The notes under the pieces were generated by a model, which worked only from the letters and a program-made list of their open reading frames with translations, searched no databases and had not been told where the DNA came from. Positions 15,736-23,576 of a stretch of 64,000 nt of DNA are shown in pieces. Origin of the DNA: Amycolatopsis jejuensis. Its GTDB lineage: Bacteria; Actinomycetota; Actinomycetes; Mycobacteriales; Pseudonocardiaceae. Each line of letters opens with the position of its first letter. The stretch's first letter is position 1. Location of the stretch: the NCBI RefSeq assembly GCF_000717335.1, contig NZ_JNYZ01000006.1, positions 1-64,000 of the forward strand, in the 5' to 3' direction. The translations under genes and the position numbers were made by a program.

Positions 15736-17048
15736 CCGATTTCGGTCCCTTCGCGGAGACGGCGGGGGTTTTCCACGGTGGCCGGTTGTTCGTGCATCCG
15801 GACGGCGGCCACGGCCGAGACCACGGCGGCCACGCTCATGTACACCGCGATCCACGCCCAGGTGCCGGTCGCGGACATCAGGCCGGTCGCGATCAGCGGG
15901 GCGATCGCGCTGCTGATGACGGTGCCGAGGGTGTAGCCGAGCGACAGTCCGCTGTACCGGATGGCCGGCGGGAAGATCTGGGCGAAGTACGTCGGCATCA
16001 CGCCGTAGTTGGCGGAGTAGGGGATGAACAGCAGGACGAACCCGAGCATGATCCAGCCGAACGAACGCGTGTCCAGCAGCAGGAACCACACCGGCGACAG
16101 CACCGCCATGCCGATGGCTCCGGCGATGAAGATCTTCTTGCGGTTCACCTTGTCCGACAGCGCGCCGAACACCGGGATGGCGATGATCGTGAGCACGTTG
16201 ATCAGCAGGACCAGCGTGAGCATCGTGCTGCGCGACATACCCAACGCGCTGGTGCCGTAGCTGAGCACGTAGACGGTACCGACGTAGAAGACGACTCCGG
16301 CGCCCGCGTACGACAGCATCATCAGCACCACCAGCGCCCAATGCCGGGTGACGACCTCGCGCAGCGGTGCGCGGCGCGTCTGTCCGCGGGCGGCCGCGGC
16401 GGCGAATTCGGGGCTTTCGGTGATCCGCAGCCGGACCACGAGACACGCGATCAGCAGCACGACGCTCAGCCAGAACGGAATCCGCCAGCCCCACCCGAGA
16501 AACGCCTTTTCGTCCATTGCGGACACCGGGAGGAACGCCAGGTTCGCGAGCAGCAGTCCCCATCCGGCGCCGGTGTTGACCAGCGCGCCGAACAGCCCGC
16601 GGCGCTCGGGCCGGGCGTGTTCCACGCTCATCAGCACGGCACCGCCGTACTCGCCGCCGAGCGACAGCCCTTGCAAGATGCGCAATACCACCAGCAGCAG
16701 TGGCGCGGCCATCCCGATGGAGGCGTGCGACGGCAGCAGCCCGATCGCCAGCGTCGAGCACCCCATGAGCGCCAGCGTCGCGATGAGGATCGGCTTGCGG
16801 CCGAAGCGGTCGCCGAGCATCCCGAAGATCGCGCCGCCGATCGGGCGGGCGAGGAACGCGACGGCGAAGGTGGACAGGGACAGCAGGGTGCCGATCCGGG
16901 AGTCGTTCTCGGGGAAGAACACCTTGGGGAACACGAGCGCGGCGGCCGTGCCGAAGGTGAAGAACTCGTACCACTCGATCGCGGTGCCCAGCAGGCTCGC
17001 CGAGACGACGCGGACCGGATGCCGCTCGGGGACAGGGGTGGTGGTCAT
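15732..17048 (-). CDS. MFS transporter (metabolite:proton symporter type)
   Basis: The 438-residue protein has twelve predicted membrane helices. The signature loop is GMLGDRFGRKPILI between helices 2 and 3, and ALSDKVNRKKIFI lies in the second half. The start ASLLGTAIEWYEFFTFGTAA is typical of the ShiA/ProP/KgtP group, which imports organic acids, shikimate or osmolytes with protons. Coupled to the M20-like and LLM genes by ATGA overlaps, it probably imports the substrate of this operon. Confidence 0.88.
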   Translation of the reverse strand: MTTTPVPERHPVRVVSASLLGTAIEWYEFFTFGTAAALVFPKVFFPENDSRIGTLLSLSTFAVAFLARPIGGAIFGMLGDRFGRKPILIATLALMGCSTLAIGLLPSHASIGMAAPLLLVVLRILQGLSLGGEYGGAVLMSVEHARPERRGLFGALVNTGAGWGLLLANLAFLPVSAMDEKAFLGWGWRIPFWLSVVLLIACLVVRLRITESPEFAAAAARGQTRRAPLREVVTRHWALVVLMMLSYAGAGVVFYVGTVYVLSYGTSALGMSRSTMLTLVLLINVLTIIAIPVFGALSDKVNRKKIFIAGAIGMAVLSPVWFLLLDTRSFGWIMLGFVLLFIPYSANYGVMPTYFAQIFPPAIRYSGLSLGYTLGTVISSAIAPLIATGLMSATGTWAWIAVYMSVAAVVSAVAAVRMHEQPATVENPRRLREGTEIG

Positions 17049-18253
17049 CGTGGTTGCCTCTCCTTCGTACCCAGGTAGCGCACGACCGCGTCGTGCACGA
17101 TGTCGGCCTCGTCCCGCAGTGCCGGGAGGGCGAGGTAGTCGTCGCCGAGCAGCCCGCCGGAGTCGGGCACCCCGAACATCACGGCCGGAATTCCGCGGGC
17201 AGCGGGCCCGCCCGCGTCGAAGGTCCCCGGATACACGCCATGCCGGACCTCGCCGAAACGCTCGCGGATCACGGCTTCCAGCGGGGCGAGCACGGGCCGG
17301 TCGGCGGCGTCGAGTTCGTACGGCAGCATCGCGACCCCCTGGCGGACGTTCATCGCGCAGCCGCCGGGGTTTTCGCCGAGCAGCCGCGACAATCCGGTGG
17401 CCAGCTCCGTGGTCGCGGCCTCTGGCGTGGTCCCTGGCAGGAGCCTGCGGTCGACGGTGATGCGCGCGTGGTGCGGCAGGGTGTGCGGGGCAAGGGGTTC
17501 GTACTGGACCAGATACGGCACGACCCGCTCGGCGCCCAGTTCGGGATGAGTGTGCCGGGCCGCCTCGCGGTCGAGTTCGCGGAGTGCGACGACCACGTCG
17601 GCGGCTGCGTCGATCACTCGCCCGGCCGTTGGCGGCGAGGACGAATGCGTGGCCTCACCGGCCAGCTCGACGTGGATGTCGACCCGGCCCCGATTGCCGG
17701 TGGTGAGGACGAGGTCGGTGCAGAACAGCTGGACCACCAAGTCCGGCGGCGTGGGCAGCGCGTCGAGGATCGCGTTGGTACAGCCGTGGCTGCTGCGGCC
17801 CTCGCTGTTGAGGCACAGCCACAGCGTCCCGGTTTCGATCCCGCCCTCGGCGCCGAGTCGCCGAAGGAGTTCCAGCAGCACCGCCTGGTGTGCCTTGTTC
17901 TGCGTGACGCCCTGCCCGTACACCGCGGGCTCGCTCCCGCCGGGTGGTACGCGCAGGTCGCCCGACCACGGGTCGCGCATTTCGTTGTGGTGCTGGGTCG
18001 GCAGGTACGCCATCAGCATCAGGACCGGACCCGGCCGGCGGCCGCAGATCCGTATCCCGAACTGCCCGAGCGGCAGGTCGACCGGAGTGGCGCCCGGGAC
18101 CCGCGCGGCCAGTTCGGCGAAGCGAGGACGCACGGCTTGCAGGTAGTTCGCGATGATCGGATGGTCGGGTGCGAGGAGCGTGTCGGCTCCCGGCGGCACC
18201 GCCGACGGCACCCGGGCCAGCGCCCGCAGGTCTTCCACCAGAGCGTCGGTCAT
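17045..18253 (-). CDS. M20-family amidohydrolase-like protein without metal ligands
   Basis: The 402-residue protein has the length and lid domain of M20 peptidases (GEATHSSSPPTAGRVIDAAA). The usual metal ligands are altered. The His-x-Asp site reads LMAYLPTQ, the GRG..D.K loop reads YGQGVTQNK, and the Glu-Glu pair reads SEGRSS. The late His is in a stretch reading LLGDDYLALP. One Glu (SEG), which would be the general base, is kept. So it may work without metal or be non-catalytic. It is coupled between the LLM gene upstream and the MFS gene downstream. A hydrolytic step in degradation of an amide is the obvious family guess but is weakened by these changes. Confidence 0.75.
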   Translation of the reverse strand: MTDALVEDLRALARVPSAVPPGADTLLAPDHPIIANYLQAVRPRFAELAARVPGATPVDLPLGQFGIRICGRRPGPVLMLMAYLPTQHHNEMRDPWSGDLRVPPGGSEPAVYGQGVTQNKAHQAVLLELLRRLGAEGGIETGTLWLCLNSEGRSSHGCTNAILDALPTPPDLVVQLFCTDLVLTTGNRGRVDIHVELAGEATHSSSPPTAGRVIDAAADVVVALRELDREAARHTHPELGAERVVPYLVQYEPLAPHTLPHHARITVDRRLLPGTTPEAATTELATGLSRLLGENPGGCAMNVRQGVAMLPYELDAADRPVLAPLEAVIRERFGEVRHGVYPGTFDAGGPAARGIPAVMFGVPDSGGLLGDDYLALPALRDEADIVHDAVVRYLGTKERQPR

Positions 18254-19287
18254 GCCGCCACCCGGGGGACGAGGCGCTGCAGCCGGGGTAGCACCTGCTC
18301 GCCGAAATCGGTGATCAACTCCGACGGCAGCGTGTAGTTGCCGACGTGGCGCAGGTAAAACCCGGTCGCCCCGGCGTCGACCGCGTGCTGGGCCTGCTCC
18401 ACGATCTCGTCCGCGGTGCCGAACAAGCAGAACGTCTGCGCGAAGCGGACCGCTGCCTCGTCGCTGACATACCGCGAGGCAAGCGTGATCGCGTCCTCCC
18501 AGTCGACCGCGTGCACCATGTCCGGGTACACGTCGGGTACCGGAGGCGGTGGCGGGAGCTCGATTCCGGCCAGCCGCAGGAAGTCCTGCGCCCCGATCGT
18601 GGCCATGTGCAAGCAGATCGGCTTGAGGACCCGGGCGTCGCGCTCGACGTCGTCGGTGAGTGCGCAGAACGCGCCTGCGGTCACCACGGGCATGGCCCGG
18701 CCGGACGCTCCTTCCCGCACCGCGGCCACCGTTTTCGCCACGGTCTCCGGGGAAATCCCGGCCAGGGTGAGCACGCCGTCGGCGACCTCACCCGCCATCC
18801 GGACCATCCGCGGACCCGAGGCAGCAATGTGCACGGGCACGCGGCCGCCCGCGCCCTGCAGGTACACCTCGCGGTTTCCGGCGGGCACCGGGTCGCCGTC
18901 GAGCAGGCGGCGGATCTCGGTCAGCCCGGTCCGCAGCTGCGCCCGGGTGCTGGGGGAGAGCCCGATCGGTTTCACCGAGCTGTCGCCGGTGCCCAGCCCC
19001 AGCCACACCCGGCCCGGCGCGAGCTCGGCGACGGTGTTGACCGCCGAGGCGACCACGCTGGGCAGCCGGGTGACCAGGTTCGTCACGGCCGAGGCCAGCG
19101 TGATCCGCTCGGTCCGGGCGGCGGCGAGGCCCATCGCGACCCAGACGTCGCGCCAGAGCAGCTGCGAGTCCGCGATCCAGGCGGTGTCGAACCCGAACCG
19201 CTCGGCTCTCGCGACCTCGCCGGCCACCTCGGCGACGTTCCCGGCCGGGGGAAACCGGACGCCCACGTGCACTGCGGAGGAAGTCAT
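18250..19287 (-). CDS. Luciferase-like (LLM-class) oxidoreductase, F420-type
   Basis: The 345-residue protein reads VHVGVRFPPAGNVAEVAGEV, WIADSQLLWRDVWVAMGLAA, GLGTGDSSVKPIGLSP and HIAASGPRMVRMAGEVADGV. This pattern matches F420-dependent LLM enzymes such as methylene-H4MPT-reductase-like dehydrogenases. I chose the ATG at 19287. An in-frame ATG ten codons earlier would put the coding start over the palindromic operator at 19303-19321. It is the first gene of the four-gene operon and is divergent from a FadR-type regulator. Confidence 0.85.
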   Translation of the reverse strand: MTSSAVHVGVRFPPAGNVAEVAGEVARAERFGFDTAWIADSQLLWRDVWVAMGLAAARTERITLASAVTNLVTRLPSVVASAVNTVAELAPGRVWLGLGTGDSSVKPIGLSPSTRAQLRTGLTEIRRLLDGDPVPAGNREVYLQGAGGRVPVHIAASGPRMVRMAGEVADGVLTLAGISPETVAKTVAAVREGASGRAMPVVTAGAFCALTDDVERDARVLKPICLHMATIGAQDFLRLAGIELPPPPPVPDVYPDMVHAVDWEDAITLASRYVSDEAAVRFAQTFCLFGTADEIVEQAQHAVDAGATGFYLRHVGNYTLPSELITDFGEQVLPRLQRLVPRVAA

Positions 19288-19302
19288 GCCGGGGGAGCTT
19301 AG

Positions 19303-19321
19303 TAAGATGTCCGACATCTAA
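19303..19321. promoter_or_regulatory. Palindromic operator for the FadR-type regulator
   Basis: AGATGTCCGACATCT is a perfect 15-bp palindrome (19305-19319) around a central C, with one further pairing base on each side. The GTCnGAC core is the form bound by FadR-subfamily GntR proteins (E. coli FadR prefers TGGTCnGACCA). It lies between the divergent LLM operon and the regulator, 24 bp before the regulator's ATG. Confidence 0.75.
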
Positions 19322-19344
19322 CAAGGGGTGGTAGAGTATTCGCC

Positions 19345-20151
19345 ATGAGCCGCACCGAGCCGCCCGCCACGCTGGGCGCCGCCGACTACGCGCCGTTGTC
19401 CCGGCGTCCCGTCACGGAGGTGATCACCGACGTGATCACCGAACGGATCCGGTCCGGGGCGCTGAAACCGGGGGACAAGCTGCCTGCCGAACCCGAACTC
19501 GCCCGCCAGCTGCAGGTCGGCCGGGGCTCGCTGCGCGAGGCCATCCGGACCCTGCACACCCTCGGGGTGCTGCAGGTCGTGCGCGGACGCGGCACGTTCG
19601 TGTCGGAGCCGATGAGCCAGCCGCATTCCGCCCAGTTCGTGGGGCTCAGCTCGGTGAGCGGCCCGGCGCTCGCGGAGATCCTCGAGCTGCGCATCGGGCT
19701 CGAAACCGCGGCGGTCGCGCTGGCCTGTGTCCGGGCGACCGCCGAGGATCTCGACGAGATGCGGGCGCGGGCGGCCGACCACGAGACGGCGGTGAAGGAG
19801 GGCGACGTCCACGACCGCGCCCGCACCGACGAGGAGTTCCACGATTCGATCGTCCGGGCCGCGCACAACACGCAGCTGTACTCGATGTACCAGATGATCG
19901 TGCCGCAGATGGCGGGCTTCCGGCTGGAAACGCTCAAAGTGGAGCGTTCGAGCCAGCGTTTCGTGCCGGGCCACCGCGACATCATCAGCGGGATCACCGC
20001 GCGCGAGCCCCGGGTCAGCAGCAACGCGGCGGCCCGGCACATTGCCGGGCTGTACCGGGAACTCCGGACGGCGGTGGAGGAATCCGGCGCGGAACCCGGG
20101 TCGATGCTGGACTTCCCGGTGCTGCTGGCCAGCTTCACGACCGATCCGTGA
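19345..20151 (+). CDS. GntR-family regulator, FadR subfamily
   Basis: The 268-residue protein has a winged helix at about 22-90 (RIRSGALKPGDKLPAEPELA, QVGRGSLREAIRTLHTLGVL, VRGRGTFV). It also has an all-helical FadR C-terminal domain with the metal-site pattern EFHDSIVRAAHN and a later GHRDII His. It probably represses the divergent LLM-M20-MFS-LLM operon through the palindrome at 19303-19321 and senses an organic acid from the pathway. rph starts 69 bp downstream on the same strand. Confidence 0.9.
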   Translation: MSRTEPPATLGAADYAPLSRRPVTEVITDVITERIRSGALKPGDKLPAEPELARQLQVGRGSLREAIRTLHTLGVLQVVRGRGTFVSEPMSQPHSAQFVGLSSVSGPALAEILELRIGLETAAVALACVRATAEDLDEMRARAADHETAVKEGDVHDRARTDEEFHDSIVRAAHNTQLYSMYQMIVPQMAGFRLETLKVERSSQRFVPGHRDIISGITAREPRVSSNAAARHIAGLYRELRTAVEESGAEPGSMLDFPVLLASFTTDP

Positions 20152-20220
20152 CCGGGGTGCCTGCCGCGGGTGCCGGGGCGCGAGGCAGAATCGGCGGCCT
20201 CTGCGGAAATGGGGGGCGCC

Positions 20221-22773
20221 GTGCAGTACGTGGTGGATCTGCGTGACATCGACGAGGGACAGGTCGCGGCTGTCGGGGGGAAGGGTGCGCAGCTGGGTGC
20301 GCTGGCGCGGATCGACGGGATCCGCGTGCCGGACGGGTTTTGCGTTACCACCGAGGCATTCCGGCGGGTGGTGGCCGTGCCGCTCGACGAGTTGTCACGC
20401 GTGGACCCCGACGACCGCGCCGCGATCCGCGCGCTCAGTGCGGAGATTCGCCGGACGGTCGAAGGGATTGCCCTTCCCGGCGAGGTCGCCGACGCGATCA
20501 CCGGTGCACTGGCCGGTGCCGAGGTCCCGTTCGCGGTCCGGTCCAGTGCGACGGCCGAGGACCTGCCGACGGCGTCGTTCGCCGGTCAGCAGGACACGTA
20601 TCTGAACGTCGTGGGCGCGGCGGCGATCCTGCGGGACATCAGCCGGTGCTGGGCGTCGCTGTTCACCGAGCGCGCGGTGATCTACCGGCAGCGGAACGGG
20701 ATCGACCATCGCGCCGTCCAGATGGCTGTCGTCGTGCAGCGGATGGTGTTTCCGCGCGCGTCGGGGATTCTGTTCACGGCGGACCCGGTCACCGGCAACC
20801 GCACGGTCGCCACGGTGGACGCGGGGTTCGGGCTCGGCGAGGCGCTGGTGTCCGGCCTGGTGAATCCGGACGTGTTCAAGGTGCGCAACGGCGTGATCGT
20901 CGCCAAGACGATCGCGGCCAAGGAGCGTGCCGTGGAAGCGGTCGCCGCCGGTGGCACGCGGGAGGTGCCGATCGACCCGGTGCAGCAGGCGGAACCGGCG
21001 CTGACCGAGGCGCAGGTCGTGGAGCTGGTGCGGCTCGGGCGGCGGATCGAGGCGCACTTCGGCCGTCCGCAGGACATCGAGTGGTGCCTGGACGGCGACG
21101 GATTCCAGATCGTGCAGGCCCGTCCGATCACGACGTTGTTCCCCATTCCCGAGGCTGCCGACGAGGAGAACCACGTCTACGCCTCGGTGGGCCACGGGCA
21201 GATGATGACCGATGCGATGAAGCCGCTGGGGCTGTCGGTCTGGCGGCACACCGCGATGGTGCCGATGCACGAGGCAGGCGGGCGGCTGTTCGTCGACGTC
21301 ACTCCGCGGCTCGCCGCGCCCACCAGCCGCGCTGCGCTGCTGGACGTGATGGGCCGCGGTGATCCGCTCATGCGGGACGCGCTGGAGACCGTGCTGGAGC
21401 GAGCCGATTTCGTACCCTCGCGGCCGGATCCCGCGCCCGCCCCGGCGCCTGCCGCGCCGCCGCCGATCGAGACCGACCCGGCCATCGTCGCCGGGCTGAT
21501 CGAGCGCAGCCGGGAATCCATTGCGGCGCTGGAGAAAGACATCCGCGCGCACCACGGACCGGCACTGTTCGACTTCCTCGTGGACGCCTTCGCGGAGCAC
21601 AAGCGAATGCTCGGCGACCCGGTCAGCATGCAGGCCATCATGGCCGGGATGGACTCCACCTGGTGGCTCAACGACCGGCTCGAAGAGTGGCTCGGCGAGA
21701 CCAATGCAGCCGACACGCTCACGTTGTCCGCGCCCGGCAATGTCACGTCGGAAATGGGGCTGGCGCTGCTCGACGTCGCGGACGTGGTCCGTGCGCGGCC
21801 GGAAGTGGCGGCGTACCTGGAGGGCGTCTCGGATGACGGCTTCCTGGACGAGCTGCCGAAACTCGACGGCGGCACCGAGGTGCGTGATGCCATCGAGGCG
21901 TACCTCGACCGCTACGGCATGCGCTGCGTCGGCGAGATCGACATCACCCGGCCGCGGTGGCGGGAGCGGCCAAGCACCCTCGTGCCGGTGATCCTGGACA
22001 ACGTCCGCAACTTCGCACCCGGTGCAGCTGCGCGCCGTTTCGAGGAGGGACGGCAGAAGGCGCTGCGCAAAGAAGAGGAAATCCTGTCGCGCTTGCGAAA
22101 TCTGCCGGACGGCGAGGAGAAAGCCGCCGAGACCAAGCGGATGATCGACCGGGTCCGCACCTTCATCGGGTACCGCGAGTACCCGAAGTACGGCATCATC
22201 AGCCGCTATTTCGTCTACAAGCAGGCGTTGCTGCGCGAGGCCGCACGGCTCGTGCCGGGCGAGCCCGAGGACGTCTTTTACCTGACGTTCGAGGAATTCC
22301 GTGCCGCGGTGGGGGAGAACCGCGTGGACCGCGAGCTGATCCGCCAGCGCAAAGAGGACTTCCGGGCGTACCAGGCGCTTACCCCGCCGCGGGTGCTCAC
22401 GTCGGACGGCGAGGGCGTCAGCGGGGAGTACCGGCGGACCGACGTGCCGGACGGGGCCTTGACCGGCGTCGCGGTGTCGGCCGGGACCGTCGAGGGGCGG
22501 GCGCGGGTCGTGCTGGACCTGGCCGACGCCGACCTCGAAGCGGGCGACATCCTGGTCACCGCCTTCACGGACCCGAGCTGGTCGCCGTTGTTCGTCGGGA
22601 TCGCGGGACTGGTGACCGAGGTCGGCGGCCAGATGACCCACGGTGCGGTGATCGCCCGCGAGTACGGCCTGCCCGCGGTCGTCGGCGTGGCGCAGGCGAC
22701 CCGGCTGATCCGGGACGGGCAGCGGATCCGGGTGCACGGGACGGCGGGGTACGTCGAACTGCTCTCAACCTAG
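20221..22773 (+). CDS. rph: Rifamycin-inactivating phosphotransferase
   Basis: The 850-residue protein has three parts. First is an N-terminal ATP-grasp domain (VVDLRDIDEGQVAAVGGKG, AVRSSATAEDLPTASFAGQQ, DIEWCLDGDGFQIVQARPIT). Second is a central rifamycin-binding domain opening with SVGHGQMMTDAMKPLGLSVW. Third is a C-terminal swivelling His domain with GGQMTHGAVIAREYGLPAVV. His807 is the phosphorylated residue. RPH enzymes transfer the beta-phosphate of ATP to the C21 hydroxyl of rifamycins. The length and domain order fit RPH better than PEP synthase. I prefer GTG 20221 because it follows GGGGGG and gives the usual QYVVDLRD start; GTG at 20170 is an alternative. Confidence 0.85.
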   Translation: MQYVVDLRDIDEGQVAAVGGKGAQLGALARIDGIRVPDGFCVTTEAFRRVVAVPLDELSRVDPDDRAAIRALSAEIRRTVEGIALPGEVADAITGALAGAEVPFAVRSSATAEDLPTASFAGQQDTYLNVVGAAAILRDISRCWASLFTERAVIYRQRNGIDHRAVQMAVVVQRMVFPRASGILFTADPVTGNRTVATVDAGFGLGEALVSGLVNPDVFKVRNGVIVAKTIAAKERAVEAVAAGGTREVPIDPVQQAEPALTEAQVVELVRLGRRIEAHFGRPQDIEWCLDGDGFQIVQARPITTLFPIPEAADEENHVYASVGHGQMMTDAMKPLGLSVWRHTAMVPMHEAGGRLFVDVTPRLAAPTSRAALLDVMGRGDPLMRDALETVLERADFVPSRPDPAPAPAPAAPPPIETDPAIVAGLIERSRESIAALEKDIRAHHGPALFDFLVDAFAEHKRMLGDPVSMQAIMAGMDSTWWLNDRLEEWLGETNAADTLTLSAPGNVTSEMGLALLDVADVVRARPEVAAYLEGVSDDGFLDELPKLDGGTEVRDAIEAYLDRYGMRCVGEIDITRPRWRERPSTLVPVILDNVRNFAPGAAARRFEEGRQKALRKEEEILSRLRNLPDGEEKAAETKRMIDRVRTFIGYREYPKYGIISRYFVYKQALLREAARLVPGEPEDVFYLTFEEFRAAVGENRVDRELIRQRKEDFRAYQALTPPRVLTSDGEGVSGEYRRTDVPDGALTGVAVSAGTVEGRARVVLDLADADLEAGDILVTAFTDPSWSPLFVGIAGLVTEVGGQMTHGAVIAREYGLPAVVGVAQATRLIRDGQRIRVHGTAGYVELLST

Positions 22774-22790
22774 CACTTGTTTGGTAGCCT
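22772..22790 (+). promoter_or_regulatory. KstR2-like operator overlapping a -10 box
   Basis: AGCACTTGTTTGGT (22772-22785) matches the KstR2 consensus AnCAAGnnCTTGnT in about half its positions. The last T begins TAGCCT, a good actinobacterial -10 (TAnnnT). The predicted start of transcription is about 20 bp before the SDR start codon. A degenerate site, supported by the better sites downstream. Confidence 0.55.
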
Positions 22791-22817
22791 GGGTGTTCCC
22801 CGTACCGGAGGAGCAGG

Positions 22818-23576
22818 ATGCCCGTCAGCTTCGACCTCAGCGGCCGCGTCGTCGCCGTCACCGGTGGCGCGCGCGGGGTCGGCGACGGCATCGCGGCGAC
22901 CTTCCTCGAAGCGGGCGCCGACGTCGAGATCTGCGGCCGGACCGCGCCGGAGCGGCTGCACTCGGCTGATGGGCCGCATTTCGAGCGGGTGGACGTCCGT
23001 GAGCCGGACCAGGTGCAGACGTGGCTGGAAGGGATCGGGGAGCGACACGGGCGGCTCGACGTGGTGGTGAACAACGCGGGCGGGGCGCCGTTCGCGCAGT
23101 TCGCCGAGGCGTCGCCGCGGTTTCACCGGAAGATCAGCGACCTCAACTTCCTTGCCGCGGCTTACGTCCTCCATGCGGCGTACCCGTTGCTACGCGCCAC
23201 TTCCGGGTCTTCGGCGGTCAATGTCACGTCGATTTCGGCGCGTCGGCCGAGCCCCGGCACGGCGGTGTACGGCGCGGCGAAGGCGGCGCTGGAAAGCCTC
23301 ACCGCGAGCCTCGGGGTCGAGTGGGCCCCGCAGGTGCGGGTGAACGCGGTCAGCTGCGGGCTGGTGGAAACGCCGGGCGCGACGGACCATTACGGCGACC
23401 CAGCGCGCCGGCACGCGATCGCGCGCACGATCCCACGCGGGCAGTTCGCGACCCCCGCCGAGGTCGGCCAGGCTTGCTTGCTGCTGACGTCGCCGTTGGC
23501 GAGCCACGTCACCGGAGCCGTGCTGAACGTCGACGGCGGCGGCGAATGGCCTGCCTTCCTTCAGCGCGAGGGCTGA
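22818..23576 (+). CDS. Short-chain dehydrogenase of the steroid C/D-ring cluster
   Basis: The 252-residue SDR has the cofactor loop VTGGARGVGDGIA (about 14-26), NNAG at about 89-92, and a catalytic Ser (VTSISARRPS) with the YGAAK Tyr/Lys pair at about 153-157. It has the VDGGGEW end of classical SDRs. It probably oxidises or reduces a hydroxy/keto intermediate of HIP degradation. In M. tuberculosis the equivalent position is taken by SDRs of the Rv3548c-Rv3549c type, but the one-to-one match is uncertain. GGAGGAG precedes the ATG. It ends 16 bp inside the convergent fadD3. Confidence 0.8.
   Translation: MPVSFDLSGRVVAVTGGARGVGDGIAATFLEAGADVEICGRTAPERLHSADGPHFERVDVREPDQVQTWLEGIGERHGRLDVVVNNAGGAPFAQFAEASPRFHRKISDLNFLAAAYVLHAAYPLLRATSGSSAVNVTSISARRPSPGTAVYGAAKAALESLTASLGVEWAPQVRVNAVSCGLVETPGATDHYGDPARRHAIARTIPRGQFATPAEVGQACLLLTSPLASHVTGAVLNVDGGGEWPAFLQREG

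Noticed and set aside
20155..20220. Rifamycin-associated element before rph
   Set aside because: CCGGGGTGCCTGCCGCGGGT has some likeness to the published GGGGCTTGCGGCAAGGCCCC but lacks the symmetrical arms.
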